A stretch of 64,000 bases of DNA from Erinaceus europaeus (lineage: Eukaryota; Chordata; Mammalia; Eulipotyphla; Erinaceidae): NCBI RefSeq assembly GCF_950295315.1, contig NC_080181.1, positions 1,678,526 to 1,742,525 on the forward strand. The letters run 5' to 3'. Made by a program: the position numbers and the translations under genes. Positions 22,826 to 34,106 of the stretch are shown piece by piece (within the stretch, counting starts at the first letter, position 1; each line of letters opens with the position of its first letter). Under the pieces are notes generated by a model that was not told the DNA's origin, ran no database searches, and saw only the letters and a program-made list of their open reading frames with translations.

Positions 22826-23428
22826 GGCTCTGATTGCAAGGCGGGCCAAGGCAACGAGGGCTGTGGCCATGTGGGTGCTGTGAGTGTCCTGAAGGTGGCA
22901 GCTGTCCTTCCCTGCGCCACACCGACTGTTGGGCCCGGCACCAGTGATGCCACTTCCCTGCCGTGTGCAGGAGCCAGGCTGCTGGCACTGCACAGATCTT
23001 GTGTGTGTGCCCTGCGGTCTCTGGAAAGACAGTGGCTCACACCCCTGATCTGTCAGTTTGTCAGCTCGCTCTGCTGGCAGACAGCCAGGGAGTCGGTGCC
23101 ATTGCCTGGGAAGCTGGCCTCCCCGACTCTCAGGCGGCCACCGGGGAAGGAGCTGGGGGTGGGGGCACGGCTTCTACCCAGCGCTGTGTGTCTGCTCCCC
23201 GTCCCTCTGTCCCCTGTCCTGGGGAGCACAGCTTGCACCCAGCTCTGTGTCCCCAGGTGCCCCCGTCCCTGCGCCACCCTGTCTCGAGGCCCCTCTGTCC
23301 CCTTCCCTCTCTCGCCCGCGGTGAAGGGACTCACACTGCTTGCGGGCCTCCTGCGGGCAGCCGCCCTGGTCTCCGCGCAGCCGGGCCCCGGGTGCGAGCG
23401 GCTCAGTGTCTCCGTCCTCCGCACCCAT
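18210..23428 (-). CDS. C11orf97: C11orf97 ortholog, complete four-exon gene, 109 aa
   Basis: Small vertebrate protein without a known catalytic domain. The mouse ortholog (1700012B09Rik) is described as a FOXJ1 target whose product sits at ciliary basal bodies. Exons 23428-23335, 20865-20761, 20342-20217 and 18214-18210 join with phases 1,1,1 into 330 nt ending in a stop. The conserved core is KKFFYCEPHKRIKEVLEEEL, MKRDECHIRSPPA, LEGIWSIQRNLPMGSLKQGL and PSRNSSLPHAKYYSRHGGLR, ending in Arg-stop. Codon 32 (Trp) is built across the exon 1/2 junction (T|GG). The start ATG at 23428 has A at -3 and G at +4 (ACGATGG). Identity comes from memory of the human protein and the position between PIWIL4 and ANKRD49. 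The first 31 residues are poorly conserved, so the exact start is the weakest point. Confidence 0.9.
18215..19384. other. C11orf97 intron 3, first part; no feature seen
   Basis: GC-rich unique sequence with no recognised repeat, exon or RNA gene. Confidence 0.4.
19385..19712 (-). mobile_element. Antisense tRNA-SINE in C11orf97 intron 3
   Basis: Begins in a CT-rich (TTTC) stretch with TTTTGCCTCCAGG and carries GGATAGGACAGAGAGAAATG and the reverse-complemented head near 19690. Confidence 0.75.
20217..20342 (-). CDS. C11orf97: C11orf97 exon 3
   Basis: 126 nt, acceptor AAACTCCCACAG|CGG and donor TGAGAC|GTAAGG. Encodes VLEGIWSIQRNLPMGSLKQG and LPSRNSSLPHAKYYSRHGGL, then Arg and the first base of the last codon. 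Confidence 0.93.
20520..20592. repeat. Two-copy tandem duplication
   Basis: GGGGCAGCAGTGGGGGTACT followed by A/CAGCACACCTCACT occurs twice, 36 bp apart, in C11orf97 intron 2. Confidence 0.75.
20761..20865 (-). CDS. C11orf97: C11orf97 exon 2
   Basis: 105 nt, acceptor ACTTCTGCAG|GGA and donor CCTGCAG|GTAGTC. Encodes KKFFYCEPHKRIKEVLEEEL and YMKRDECHIRSPPA. Confidence 0.93.
20866..21849. other. C11orf97 intron 1, left part; no feature seen
   Basis: GC-rich sequence with a possible diverged SINE near 20990-21200 (GAGCAAGAGAAGGAGATAGA). No conserved exon. Confidence 0.35.
21850..22080 (-). mobile_element. Antisense SINE
   Basis: Diverged copy (CCTCCAGGGTTATCAGTGCC start, GCCAGAGAGAAATTGAGAGA body). 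Confidence 0.65.
22325..22417. repeat. Tandem duplication, about 45-bp unit x2
   Basis: Two copies of GCCAGCCTGGGGGAGGGGCA followed by GGCCCTGG(T/C)GCCTTGTGAGCA. Confidence 0.75.
22776..22823. repeat. (GT)24 microsatellite
   Basis: Uninterrupted GT dinucleotides in C11orf97 intron 1. Confidence 0.95.
23335..23428 (-). CDS. C11orf97: C11orf97 exon 1 (coding part)
   Basis: Encodes MGAEDGDTEPLAPGARLRGD and QGGCPQEARKQ plus the first base of Trp32. Donor AAGCAGT|GTGAGT is a near-perfect consensus and gives the only phase that continues into KKFFY. Confidence 0.8.
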
Positions 23429-23484
23429 CGTCTCCGTGCGCCTCCTGCCCAAGCTCTGCGGCTCTGCGGCGGGACGCCTAGCGG

Positions 23485-23498
23485 GTTGTCATGGCGAC
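23485..23498 (-). promoter_or_regulatory. C11orf97: RFX X-box in the C11orf97 promoter
   Basis: GTTGTCATGGCGAC fits the RFX X-box consensus (RYYNYY, 2-base spacer, RRNRAC) at every position. It lies 57 bp upstream of the C11orf97 start codon in a CpG-rich promoter (about 23430-23570). RFX factors with FOXJ1 drive motile-cilium genes, which fits the known role of this gene. Binding itself is inferred. Confidence 0.7.
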
Positions 23499-23611
23499 CG
23501 CGGCCCCGCCCCGCCCCCGCCCTTCGGAGCCTCCCGGCCCGCTCACCTGCCGGCCAGGTGACCCCACCGCACAGTGGAGTGCTGGCAGGAGCGATGCTCT
23601 GTTTAGATATA

Positions 23612-24375
23612 CATCCATCCATATATATTTATTTATGTTCCCTTTTTGCTGCCCTTGTTTTATTGTTGTAGTTATTATTGTTGTTATTGATGTCGTCGTT
23701 GTTTGGACAGAGAAATGGAGAGAGGAGGGGAAGAGGGAGAGGGGGAGAGAAAGACACCTGCAGACGCGCTTCACCGCCTGGGAAGCGACTCCCCTGCAGG
23801 TGGAGGCCGGGGGCTGGAACCCGGATCCTTAGCCGGTCCTTGTGCTTCGCACCATGTGCGCTTAACCCGCTGCGCTACCCCCCCCCCCCCCGCTAGTATT
23901 TTTGTTTTAGATTTTAATTTTTTATTTTATTATTGGATAGAAATTGAGAGGGGAGAGGGATATAGAGAGGGAGAGAGATGGAGCCCTGCTTTTAAAATTT
24001 TAAAAAAATATTTATCCCCTTTTGTTGCCCTAGTTGTCTTCTTGTAGTTATTGATGTCGTCGTTGTTGGATAGGACAGAGAGACATGGAGAGAGGAGGGG
24101 AAGACAGAGAGGGGGAGAGAAACACAGACACCTGCAGACCTGCTTCACCGCCTGGGAAGCGACTCCCCTGCAGGTGGGGAGCCGGGGGCTTGAACCGGGA
24201 TCCTTATGCCGGTCCTTGTGCTTTGCACCACGTGCACTTAACCCGCTGCGCTACCTCCCGACTCCAGCAGCCCTGCTTTACCACTTGTGAAGCTTTCCCC
24301 CTGTAGGTGGGGACCAGGGGTTTGAACCCAGGTCTTAATGTGCGGTTTAACCAGGTGCACCACCACCTGCCCCCC
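23612..24375 (-). mobile_element. Antisense SINE cluster upstream of C11orf97
   Basis: Copies at about 23612-23880 (starting only about 190 bp upstream of the start codon), a partial copy 23900-24000, a near-consensus copy 24001-24267 and a second-subfamily fragment 24268-24375. Confidence 0.7.
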
Positions 24376-25629
24376 AGAATGACTTTTAAAATCAACAACA
24401 GCAAAGCAGCAGTAACAAGTCTGAAGATGAGGAGTCACTGGCGCCATCATTCCTTGCCACTACGAGTGTAAATTGGTAGCATGGCTTTGGAGGCGTGTTT
24501 CGGTGTCTCTGTCTGTGAGTACACCGTGTGGCCCAGCAGTCTGAAGCAAGGCCTGTGTGTACAGTGGTGGCTATCTTCTAGCCTGTCTGTGACAACACTG
24601 TGGAAAGCCCCAAGCCTAAAGCGACTCGGAGACCCTCCAAACTCCAGTGGCAGGTGTCTGTATGCATCACTGTCAGCCTGGATAAAAGCTCCTGTCTAGC
24701 AGCCAGCAAGAGAAGGCCCCGGGAGGGATGCAGAATGGAGGCTGGGCCTCACAATGGGCAGTGAGTCAGGGAAACAAATGCAGACTATCACAGACAGAGG
24801 CCAAATGCAAGGGTGACACCAGAAGTTAGAGCTTGGTGGGTTCGCCAAGATTTCTGACTTTGACTCCATTTTCTTTTGCAGAACCATGATGCTGTCTCCC
24901 AAACCACCCTCATTTTACTGCACTTTCTAAGACTTTATGAAACAAAAACTTTGTCATCTCCTGGGCTTCAGCACTCCAAGCTGACTTGTCTTCTGAGAGA
25001 GAGCAAGGAGAAAAAAAGGAGGGAGGCCACCATGGAAGTTTCTCCCAGTACTCTGGGGTCTGGACTTGTCAGCCCACATTTGCAAAATCATACAAACATT
25101 TAAGTATATGCTACTTAGAAAAACTCCCGAGTTTTACTCATAAGAAAGTTGATATGGTCTACTTTGACCTAACAGAGACGTTCACCATCATTGTTTGTGT
25201 ACACTACTGGAAACTGTGGAAATAAAATTTGTCCATTACAGCAACTAAATTAGTTTAGGTGGTTTTTGTCCTCTTTCTAAACAGAATGTGCTTTTCTATT
25301 ATTTTAGGATTAGTTACTGATAAAATAAGCTTAAAATTTTCTTTTATCTAGGTACTGAGGTCACCACCGCCCCCCCCTTAATCCCAGAGAACTAAAAATG
25401 GGCAGCAGAAACCGGATGAGTTATTGTGATTATTGATAAGTGTGAAATCCAAAATGTCCACTAGATGGTGTCAGAAGCCAAGACAAACCATTTCTTTCTT
25501 TGGTCTCCTAATATCCACACATGAAGTCCAAGGTGTATACCCAGTGACAGAGTATGTGCTTCCCATGTGTTAGGCCCTGGGTTCAATGCCTGGTACCAAG
25601 AAATAAGCCCAAGTCTTTGTCACAGAAAT
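24376..25629. other. Intergenic, C11orf97 to ANKRD49; no feature seen
   Basis: Unique-looking sequence of ordinary composition; no exon-like frame or structured RNA recognised. Confidence 0.35.
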
Positions 25630-26055
25630 AAAAACTTGGGGCTACATTTATTTATTTATTTATGTATTTTCCCTTTTGTTGCCCTTGTTTTTCATTGGTG
25701 TTGTAGTTGTTGTTATTGATATCACCATTGTTAGATAGGACGGAGAGAAATGGAGAGAGGAGGGGAAGACAGGGGGAGAGAAAGACAGACACCTGCAGAC
25801 CTGCTTCACCGCCTGTGAAGAGACTCCCCTGCAGGTGGGGAGCCGGGGGCTCGAACCGGAATCCTTATGCCAGTCCTTGTGCTTTGCGCCATGTGCACTT
25901 AACCCTGACTCCTGGGGCTGCATTTTATATGTAAACCCAGAATACTCCCAACAGTTAGTTTCCTGAATCTCTCATGTGGCTTCCACTAAGACAAGTGGCA
26001 TGACATAAGAAGGCAAACAGAAAATTGGAGAAAGGAACACTGCTGGGGGCAGGGT

Positions 26056-26087
<32 letters not shown>

Positions 26088-27795
26088 AAGGGGAGGGACA
26101 GTGTCCCCTATGGCCACAGTACATGACTCGACTCAAATAACTCAGAAAGTCAATCAATTACTGTCTACATGTGAATCTTTAGTCAAGAACAAATCAGAAA
26201 GAAATTAGAAAACATTTATTTATTGGGGCCAGGTGGTGATGCACCTGGCTAAGCACACACATTATAGTGCATGAGGTCCCAGGTTCAAGACCTTGGCCCC
26301 CACCTGCAGGAGGAAAGTTTCACAAGTGGTGAAGCAGGGCTGTAGGTGTCTGTCTCCGTGTCCCCCTCCCTTCTCAATTTCTCTCGGTATCTATCTAATA
26401 ATAAATAAAATAAGTATTTTTTAAAAAAACTTAGGGCTAGTGAGAACATTCACTTGAATAATGCACTGAACTCAGTCTCTACAGCATTGCATTGGCACTG
26501 TGGTCTCTTTCGCATCTTCTCTCACTCTGCCTCTCTGTATCTATCTAAAATAAATCTTTGGGGTCGGGCAGTAGTGTAGTGGGTTAAACGCACATGGTGC
26601 AAAGCCCAAGGACTGGAGGGAGGATCCCAGTTCGAGCCCCCAGCTCCCCCCCTGCAGGGGAGTCGCTTCACAAGAAGTGAAGCAGGTCTGCAGGTGTCTT
26701 TCTCTCCCCCGCCCTCCACTTCTCTGTCTTATCCAACGACGACATCAATAACAACTACAATAAAACAAGGTCAACAAAAGGGAATAAACATTAAAATAAA
26801 TCTTGTTGTCTGAGCAGAGTTAACTGTTGCTTTGCAGTGACTTGTTGACCTGCCAGTAAAAATGAGGGACCAAAGCTCTCTTCACAATCAGTGCTTAACC
26901 CCGCCAGTCGCGCAGAGGCCCATTCTCCACTAACATGCCGTTTCCCTGCACCCAGTTGAGACAAGGCACTTTCTTTGATTACCTTTATTTACTGGACAGA
27001 GACAGACAGAAATCAAGAGGGAAGGGGGGAGAGAGGGAGAGAGACAGAGACACCTGCAGCCCTGCTTCACCACTCTTGAAGCTTTCCCGCTGCCGGTGGG
27101 GATGGGCACTTCAACCCGGGTCCTCGTGCCTGGTAACATGCTCACCCAGGTGTGCTGCCATCCGGCGCTGATACAGGGCGCTTTCGCGGGTGACCTCACA
27201 CCGTCTGTGAAGACGGATTCTGGAGGGCGGGGCAGGGAGGGCCACACCAGAGCGCTGTACTGTCCCCCTACTCATCTTGATGCGGCCATGCCAGCGTGGT
27301 TTCTTCTCTCCTTCTGTTGCAGCTCCTGGGTCTTCACTGTTCTGGGCTTTTTCAGCTAAGAGGCAGAGAGCCAGATGGACAGACACCACAGCGCTGAAGC
27401 TTCCTGCACGGTGGTGGGAGCTGGCGCACAGGCAGGTGAGCTATCCCACGGGCCCACCTCAGCTCTTTATTTAAGAGCATTTCCCATTGAAGTCTTTTAC
27501 ACTTTTGTCAAAAACCAGTTGCTCTTATCAGTATCTACTTCTAGACTCTATTCCATTCTCAGTCTCGTCTCTCCAATATCACCCTCTCAATACTTTTGCT
27601 CCATGCTTAGTTCTGAAATCAGGTTTTGTGAATTCCCCATCTTTAACTCTAAAAATTTGCTTTGCCTCTTATGACAGAGATAAAAGGGGAGAGACAGACA
27701 CCCGCAGCTCTGCTTCACTACTTATGAAGCTTCCCCCCTGCAGGTGGGGACTGGGGATTTGAACTTGGGTCCAATCACACACCAGCCCCCAAAGT
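25630..27795. mobile_element. Intergenic SINE-rich stretch
   Basis: Antisense copies at about 25630-25915, 26975-27170 and 27670-27790. Sense copies at 26223-26425 (second subfamily, GGGGCCAGGTGGTGATGCAC) and 26558-26800 (first subfamily). A (TG)n tract lies at 26057-26087. The remaining pieces show nothing recognisable. Confidence 0.65.
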
Positions 27796-27825
27796 TAGCA
27801 TTAAGTAAAGTGGAATTTTTCATGT

Positions 27826-28731
27826 GAACTTTATTAGGTAGATTCACTGCTGGTACATGCTGTTTTGGTTATTTTTTCCCTTCTTCTTCTTGCCACCAAG
27901 GCTTCACTGGAGTTTGGTATCTGTTCGTGGCAAGTCTTTTTTTGTTTTTTTCCTTTTCAGACAGAGGGTGAGAGAGATGTGAGGCTCTGTGTGTCACTCC
28001 CCATGGTGGCTGGGGGCTTGGGCTGGGCCCTCTGCTTTTCCTGCAGTCCACACTACAGCTCTGCAGGAAAGCTGCAGCCACACTGGCTCTGCCTCTAGGG
28101 GGACACTCAGCCCCACACGCTGAGACCGGCCTGGCCTCTATCTCTGGGGCCTCAGTGTGCAGTGCCCATACCTTCAGCATGAATGCAGGAGAGCACACAG
28201 ACCAGAGTGGCTGGGCTGCAGGAGGCAAGGCCGGGGCGCCGCAGGTAGCCGCTGTGGGAGGCAGGATTAGCACCCGGCCAACTCCTCCCAGGTAGTCTGT
28301 GCTCTGAACGCAAAGATGGGGATTTCTGATGCCTTCTGAACTTATCCCAGCTGATACCTCAGATCTAATGTCTGGAGCAGAAGCAGAAGGCTGCTTGGTG
28401 CAAAGACAGCTGAGCTGCAGACTATGCACTTGGTAAGATGTGCTGGTCCCATTCTGCAGGACCTCACCTTGTAAAGGTAACTGTCAGTATACGGAATCCT
28501 CAACCATCCAAGATGGCGATAGTTAAAAATAGCAGTTTCCTGACTAAGCCATGACAGGCTTTGACGTACAGGGGAGTTAAAAACCCGGAGTCTCAAACAC
28601 CTGAGTCAGCTCAGGCAGGTCCACTGGGAGGACCCTGGCTGGGCACCCGGGGCTCTGTCCGAGGCCCTGTGACAGCGGCGTCTCCCTCGAGCAGCAGATG
28701 GGGGACAGGGACTGGGGCAGGCGGGAGGCCG
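27826..28731 (-). other. ANKRD49: Possible ANKRD49 3' UTR with AATAAA
   Basis: The first AATAAA found downstream on the minus strand is at 27835-27830, which would give a UTR of about 900 nt. A diverged SINE-like segment lies inside (about 27890-28010), so the true end may differ. Confidence 0.3.
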
Positions 28732-29190
28732 TCAGGGCGGGGAGGTCCGGGTGCAGTCCTCGGCTGCGTCGAAGAGGTAGTGGCAGGCGCTGCTCCGCCT
28801 GGCGATGTCCAGCGCCGTCTCCTCCAGGCTGTTCTTCAGGCCGGGCTGCAGGTAGCGGCTCAGGAGCAGCAGCTCCAGGGTGTCCCGGGCGTCCCTGTGG
28901 CCGGCGGCCAGGTGCAGCGGCGTCAGCCGGCTGTGGGTCTGGGCGTTGATGTTGGCGCCCTGCTGCAGCAGGAAGGAGGCCACGCGGACGTTGTTCCACT
29001 TGCAGGCGCTGTGCAGGGGTGTCCAGCCGTCTGCTGTCACGGCGTGCACGTCCGCACCGTGTGCCACCAGCTCCCGGGCCACCTCCACGTGGCCGCCATA
29101 GGCCGCGCGGTGCAGCGCCGTGTACTCATCCTCGTCCCTGGTGTCCACCTGGGCCGCCGCCTTGGCCAGCAGCCTTCGCACAGTGCTCAG
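28732..29190 (-). CDS. ANKRD49: ANKRD49 last coding exon (ankyrin repeats, stop)
   Basis: 459 nt including TGA at 28734-28732; acceptor CCTTCCCAG|CTG. Carries all clear ankyrin repeats and the C-terminus CHYLFDAAEDCTRTSPP. Confidence 0.96.
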   Translation of the reverse strand: MSTVRRLLAKAAAQVDTRDEDEYTALHRAAYGGHVEVARELVAHGADVHAVTADGWTPLHSACKWNNVRVASFLLQQGANINAQTHSRLTPLHLAAGHRDARDTLELLLLSRYLQPGLKNSLEETALDIARRSSACHYLFDAAEDCTRTSPP

Positions 29191-30045
29191 CTGGGAAGGA
29201 AAGGCCACACTTGAGAACCGCCCGGCCCAAGGTAGCTAAGGGTCATGACAACAGGTGACCTCAAAGGAAACCACAGCCAAGGATAAAGCACTGGGCTCTC
29301 CAGCACAAGGTCCTGAGTTCAGTCCCCCGCAGCACGTGTACCAGAGTGGCATCTGGTTCTTTCTCTCTCCTGCTATCTTTCTCATTAATAAGTAGGATTT
29401 AAAAGAAAGAATAAACAGTCAAGGGATGGACAGGCTGGGGTGAGGGCTGCCTCAGCCCTAGGCTGCTATCCTGCTGTTTTACGTCTCATCCTGAAAGAGA
29501 CCAGACTGGGTGGGGGTAACACAGCAGGGCAAGGTGGGTAAAAGTCTTGAAATAGGGCCTGGGTGCTGGCACATTCAGTTTAGTGCAACCATTACCATGC
29601 TCAGTGACCCAGGTTCAAGCCCCTGGTCCCCACCTGTATGGGGAAGCTTTATGAGTAATGAAGCATGTCTGCTGGTGTCTGTCGTTCTCTCTCCCTCCCC
29701 TCTCAATTTCTCTCTATCCTATCAAACAAAAAAAATATATACACATACACATATTAAAAAGAAAAGGTGGCCATTGGGAACTGTGGATTCAGTGCCAGCA
29801 CCAAATACAACCCTGATAGGAAAATGTGTGTGTGTGTGTGTGCGAGACTTCTAAGATAAGCATCTTCTGGGAGCTGGGGTGGGGGCAGGCCTGGTAGAGT
29901 GCACATTACTAGGCAGCAGCACCCAGGTCAGGTCCGCCACGCCCACAGGGAGGAAGCTGCATGAGTGGTGGAGCAGTGCTGGATATTCTCCCATTTAGTT
30001 TATGTGCCAAAGTGAGCCCAGATATTGCTCCCATTTATCTCAATT

Positions 30046-30085
<40 letters not shown>

Positions 30086-30348
30086 TCCTTTTTTTTTTTT
30101 TTTTTAAGATTTTTAAAAATCTTTATTTATTCCATTTTGTTGTCCTTGTTTTATTGTTGTTGGATAGGACAGAGAGAAATGGAGAAAGGAGGGGAAGACA
30201 GAGACGGGGAAAGACAGACACCTGCAGACCTGCTTCACCGCCTGTGAAGCGACTCCCCTGCAGGTGGGGAGCCGGGGTTCCAACCGGGATCCTTACGCCG
30301 GTCCTTGTGCTTTTATCTCAGTTTCTATCCCATCCTCTATCAAAGAAA

Positions 30349-30399
<51 letters not shown>

Positions 30400-32231
30400 T
30401 CTTTTATGAGAACTCAGCAGTGAGAAGGAACTCTAGGGATTAAGCAGCTCTGTCCTCTCTCACCAGAAGCACTGTGAAAATATGCTTTCAGGGCAGGGGA
30501 GATAGCATAATGGTTATGCAAAACAGACTCTCATGCCTGAGGCTCCTAAGTCCCAGGTTCAATCCCCCACACCACCATAAGCCAGAGCTGAGCAGTGTTC
30601 TGGTGTTTCTCTCTCTCTGTGTGTCTGTACATGTTTGCATCTGTCTCAAGAAAGAAAACATGCTTTCACTAGTGACTATGTTCTGTGAGCCTCTGGTGGG
30701 AGTGTGAACTCTTGCGACAGAGGGTGTTCAAGGGCTGGGAGACATAGCCCTTTGTGTTAGAGCACAGGACTCAGAGATCCCAGGTTCAATTCCCAGTACC
30801 ACCGTAAGCCAGAGCTGAGCAGTACACTGGACTGTATGATTTTAAAAAAAGTTATTCCCAGAACACAAGGCTCTTCAGTTACTAGCTTACTGACAGAAAA
30901 GGCAGAACTGGGCAAAACGAAGATGTGCCTGAGTGGAAAAAACAGACTTTAAAACAAATAAATCAATCAATGCCTTAGTAAGAGGAGACAGGATTACTCT
31001 GGCACATGTGATGTTGGGAACTGAATCTGGGACTTTATGCTTGAGAGTCTAATGTTCCACCCTCTACACCACCTCCCCAGGTCTCTGAGGAACACACTTT
31101 GACGGTTAATCCTATGAGTATGCTATTAGGTAAACTAGTACTCCTGAGTCTCAAATTCTTGGTCAGCAGATGGGACAGGAAATCAAACAATGTGGTAAAG
31201 CACCTGTGATAATAAATATCCATCCATTCTTCCACTTTCACAGAATACTGGCCTGCAAGGTGAGGCCAAGGCTTAGCGACTCCAGGTACCCAGGTCGGCA
31301 GAGCCGGCTCATCTGCTACAGTGTACACTTGGCCATGTGCAAAGCCTTGGGTTTGAGCCTCCAGCACCAACAGGGACTTCTGTGAACAGCAGACTGGTGC
31401 TGTGGTGTCTGTCTTTCCTCTCTCTCTCTCTCTGAAGTTTACAAGGAACACAAAAAGTATACCAGGAGCAGTAGAATCATGCAGGAACAAGGTCCCTGCT
31501 GCATTAAAAAAAAAAAATCATGCAAACCGACTCTCATGCCTGAGGCTCCAAAGTCCCAGGTTCAATCTCCTGCACCACCATAAGCCAGAGCTGAGCAGTG
31601 CTCTGATAATAAAATAAATAAATAAATAAATAAATAAATTACGCTGGATAAAAAAGAAGCATGGTGATGATCATTTTACAGATGAAAAAGCAGAGGCTCA
31701 GAAATGCTAAAAATCTGTCCAAAACTAGAAGTAGCTCAGGATAAGGTCTTTTGGCTCCAAACACAAAACTTTCCCTACTGCATTATGGTGTCCACTCCTC
31801 ATCTCTCTTTTCTTTCCCCACAACACTGCTCGGCTCTGGCTCCTGGCAGTAATGGGGTGACGGAGTGGTGGGGGCCAGGAGCCTCCAGCATCAGTCTTCT
31901 GCATCACCATTATGCTATCTCCTGGCTTGTTATTTACGTATATATGTAAATATGTATGTATTTTCTTTTTTACCCGATTTTTCTCAGCAGCCCAAAGCAG
32001 CAGTTTGCCTGGATCATTTTCCATTTGTTTTTCTTGTAATTGATACCACTCTTCAGCTTTTTCCTCTTGCTCCTCTTCCTCATCAGAATCTCCTACCCAG
32101 AGACTTTCAGTCCCAGTGGGAATAAGGTGTCCATGTGTTTCTAGCAATTCAAGTTGGTTAAAGTGTTCAGGAAAGTCCAATGAATTCGCTGAGCCTGATT
32201 TACCATCGTCATTGATTTTCTCTTTTTCCAT
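28732..32231 (-). CDS. ANKRD49: ANKRD49, complete coding sequence, 238 aa
   Basis: Ankyrin-repeat domain protein 49, reported as testis-enriched and implicated in transcription and spermatogenesis; the biochemical role is not settled. Two coding exons (32231-31974 and 29190-28732) join in phase 0. The N-terminus MEKEKINDDG, then SLDFPEHFNQLELLETHGHL, is an acidic region (DSDEEEEQEEKAEEW, about residues 48-62). Ankyrin repeats follow in exon 3: DEYTALHRAAYGGHVEVARE (about 107-135), DGWTPLHSACKWNNVRVASF (about 140-168) and LTPLHLAAGHRDARDTLELL (about 173-205), then LEETALDIARR. Human length is 239, so the gene looks intact. The start ATG has an A-rich Kozak context (AAAAAAATGG). The gene is head to head with MRE11, as in other mammals. 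Exon 3 is much more GC-rich than exon 2. Confidence 0.96.
29191..31973. mobile_element. ANKRD49 intron 2 with many SINEs and microsatellites
   Basis: SINEs: sense at about 29280-29400 (diverged), 29555-29730, 30487-30650, 30730-30850 and 31515-31610; antisense at 30105-30325, 30955-31085 and 31880-31973, the last ending right at the exon 2 donor. Microsatellites: (TTTC)n 30045-30088, (CA)23 30351-30396, (ATAA)n about 31608-31640. Confidence 0.6.
31974..32231 (-). CDS. ANKRD49: ANKRD49 coding exon 1 (exon 2 of gene)
   Basis: 258 nt, 86 codons from ATG to KLLLWAAEKNR. Donor AATCGG|GTAAAA. The exon probably begins at 32245 after acceptor TATATTTAG, giving a 14-nt piece of 5' UTR. Confidence 0.94.
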
Positions 32232-32245
32232 TTTTTTCTCAGATT

Positions 32246-33067
32246 CTAAATATAAAGAATCTCAAAAGACAGGATATCAAGTCCTTCTAGAGATGAACTG
32301 TGTCTGCTTTATTTTATTCCTTGAGATCTAGAAACGCAAACAAAAATGATTACCCAACAGTGACCGAAGCTTTATCAACAGAATAGGTAAGTCTTACAAA
32401 CATAGATATATAAGCCCTGCTTAAACCCCTTGTTTATCCATAACCTTTAGACTCTAAATTAAATATTGGAACTAAGAGATTTCAGATCTCTCTATGTCTA
32501 ATGGCCTAGCACTCCTGCTTTCTTTGTTTCCTTCTAAGTTAACATCTATAACTTGTTTTGAATCTGTTGGCCGAGATACTGTTGTACTATGATGAGTGAC
32601 ACATGCTTGAAGCTTTGAGTATATGACTAACACCATAAAGATAAAATAGACACACTCATAAGTTAAAAAAAAAAAAAAGATTCACTTACTTATTACGAGA
32701 CAGGGAGAGGGCCAGAGTTTCACCCGACACATTCGATGCTGGGGACTGATCTTGGAATTACATGCCGAGTCCAAGGCTTGATCCCCAGCACCACCTTCCT
32801 GGCTGTGGGGGAATAGAAGTTCACTAATTTTATAGACTAGACACATAAATCGATGATATAGAGCGGAAACACAAACTTTTAGTTACTACAAAGCAACCTG
32901 TGTGCTTTGCCTCATGAAGCTTACTGTGTCAGCGGGTGATGGCAGAGACAGCATGGCCCATGGCGGGCAGAATTTGTGCAGATGGGGCAGGGCAGAAGCT
33001 CGGCACAACTCAAGGATGTGACCTCCTCCTGACAGGCTGACGTTACTTTGTAAACCAAAGTCAAGTC
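32246..33067. other. ANKRD49 intron 1, AT-rich; one SINE
   Basis: Mostly unique AT-rich sequence, with an antisense diverged SINE at about 32675-32805. No exon seen. Confidence 0.4.
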
Positions 33068-34100
33068 ATGCGGCTGTTTTTTTGCCTCCAGGGTTATCCC
33101 TGGGGCCTGGTGCCCCCATTACAAATCCACTGCTTGTGGAGGACTTTCTTTTTAACTTCATTGACTAGGACAGAGAGAAATGGAGAGAGGAGGACAAGAC
33201 CGAGGGGGAGAGAGAAAGATACCGCCTGTGAAGCTCCCCACACCCTACAGGTGGGCAGTGGAGACTTGAACCCAGGTCCTTGCACTTTGTACTACGTGTG
33301 CTTAACCAGGTGCACCACCACCTGGTCCCTGATTATCTATCTATCTATCTACCTACCTATCTATCTATCTACCTATCTATTTTTACAATAAACCCAGAGA
33401 GGCAGAGTCAGTGAAAGTGACCACAGGACCAAAGTTTCCTTCAACGTATGGGGCCAGACTCGGACATGGGTCACATGCATAGCAGAGCAGTGCACTATCC
33501 AAGTGAGCTCCTGCCGGCTGGGAAATTTCTGAAGTATCATTGTTCAGCCTCTTGATTCTATTTGTTACAATCTTTTTTTCCCCTTGCCTCCAAGGTTATT
33601 GCTGGGGCTCAGTGCCTGCATGATGAATCCACTGCTCCTGGAGGCCATTCCCCCCCCCCATTCGTTGCCCATGCTGTGGTTATTATTGTTATTGTCAGTC
33701 GTTGTTAGATACGACAGAGAAATGGAGAGAGGAGGGGAAGACAGAGGAGGAGGGAAAGACAGACGCCTGCAGACCTGCTTCACCGCCTGTGAAGCGACTC
33801 CCCTGCAGGTGGGGAGCTGGGGGCTTGAACTGGGATCCTTACGTCGGTCCTTGCGCTTTGCGCCACATGCTTAACCCACTGCGCCACCGCCCGGCCCCCC
33901 CATCTGTTACAATCTTATCAGTCTTTCAAGGTTTTTTTACATGTTGCTTCTGAACTCTTTTATTTAAATTTTTGTCTTTTTTTTACTGGATAGAGACAGC
34001 AGAAACTGAGAGGATAGGAAGAGGGAGAGAGAGACCCTGTAGCTCTGCTTCACCACGCGTGGCGATCAGGGGCTTGAACCCGGGTCCTTGCGCACTGTGA
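33068..34100 (-). mobile_element. Three antisense SINEs and a (TATC)n tract
   Basis: Copies at about 33068-33330, 33570-33900 and 33960-34100. A (TATC)/(TACC)n microsatellite at 33331-33380 abuts the first. Confidence 0.7.
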
Positions 34101-34106
34101 TGTGAG

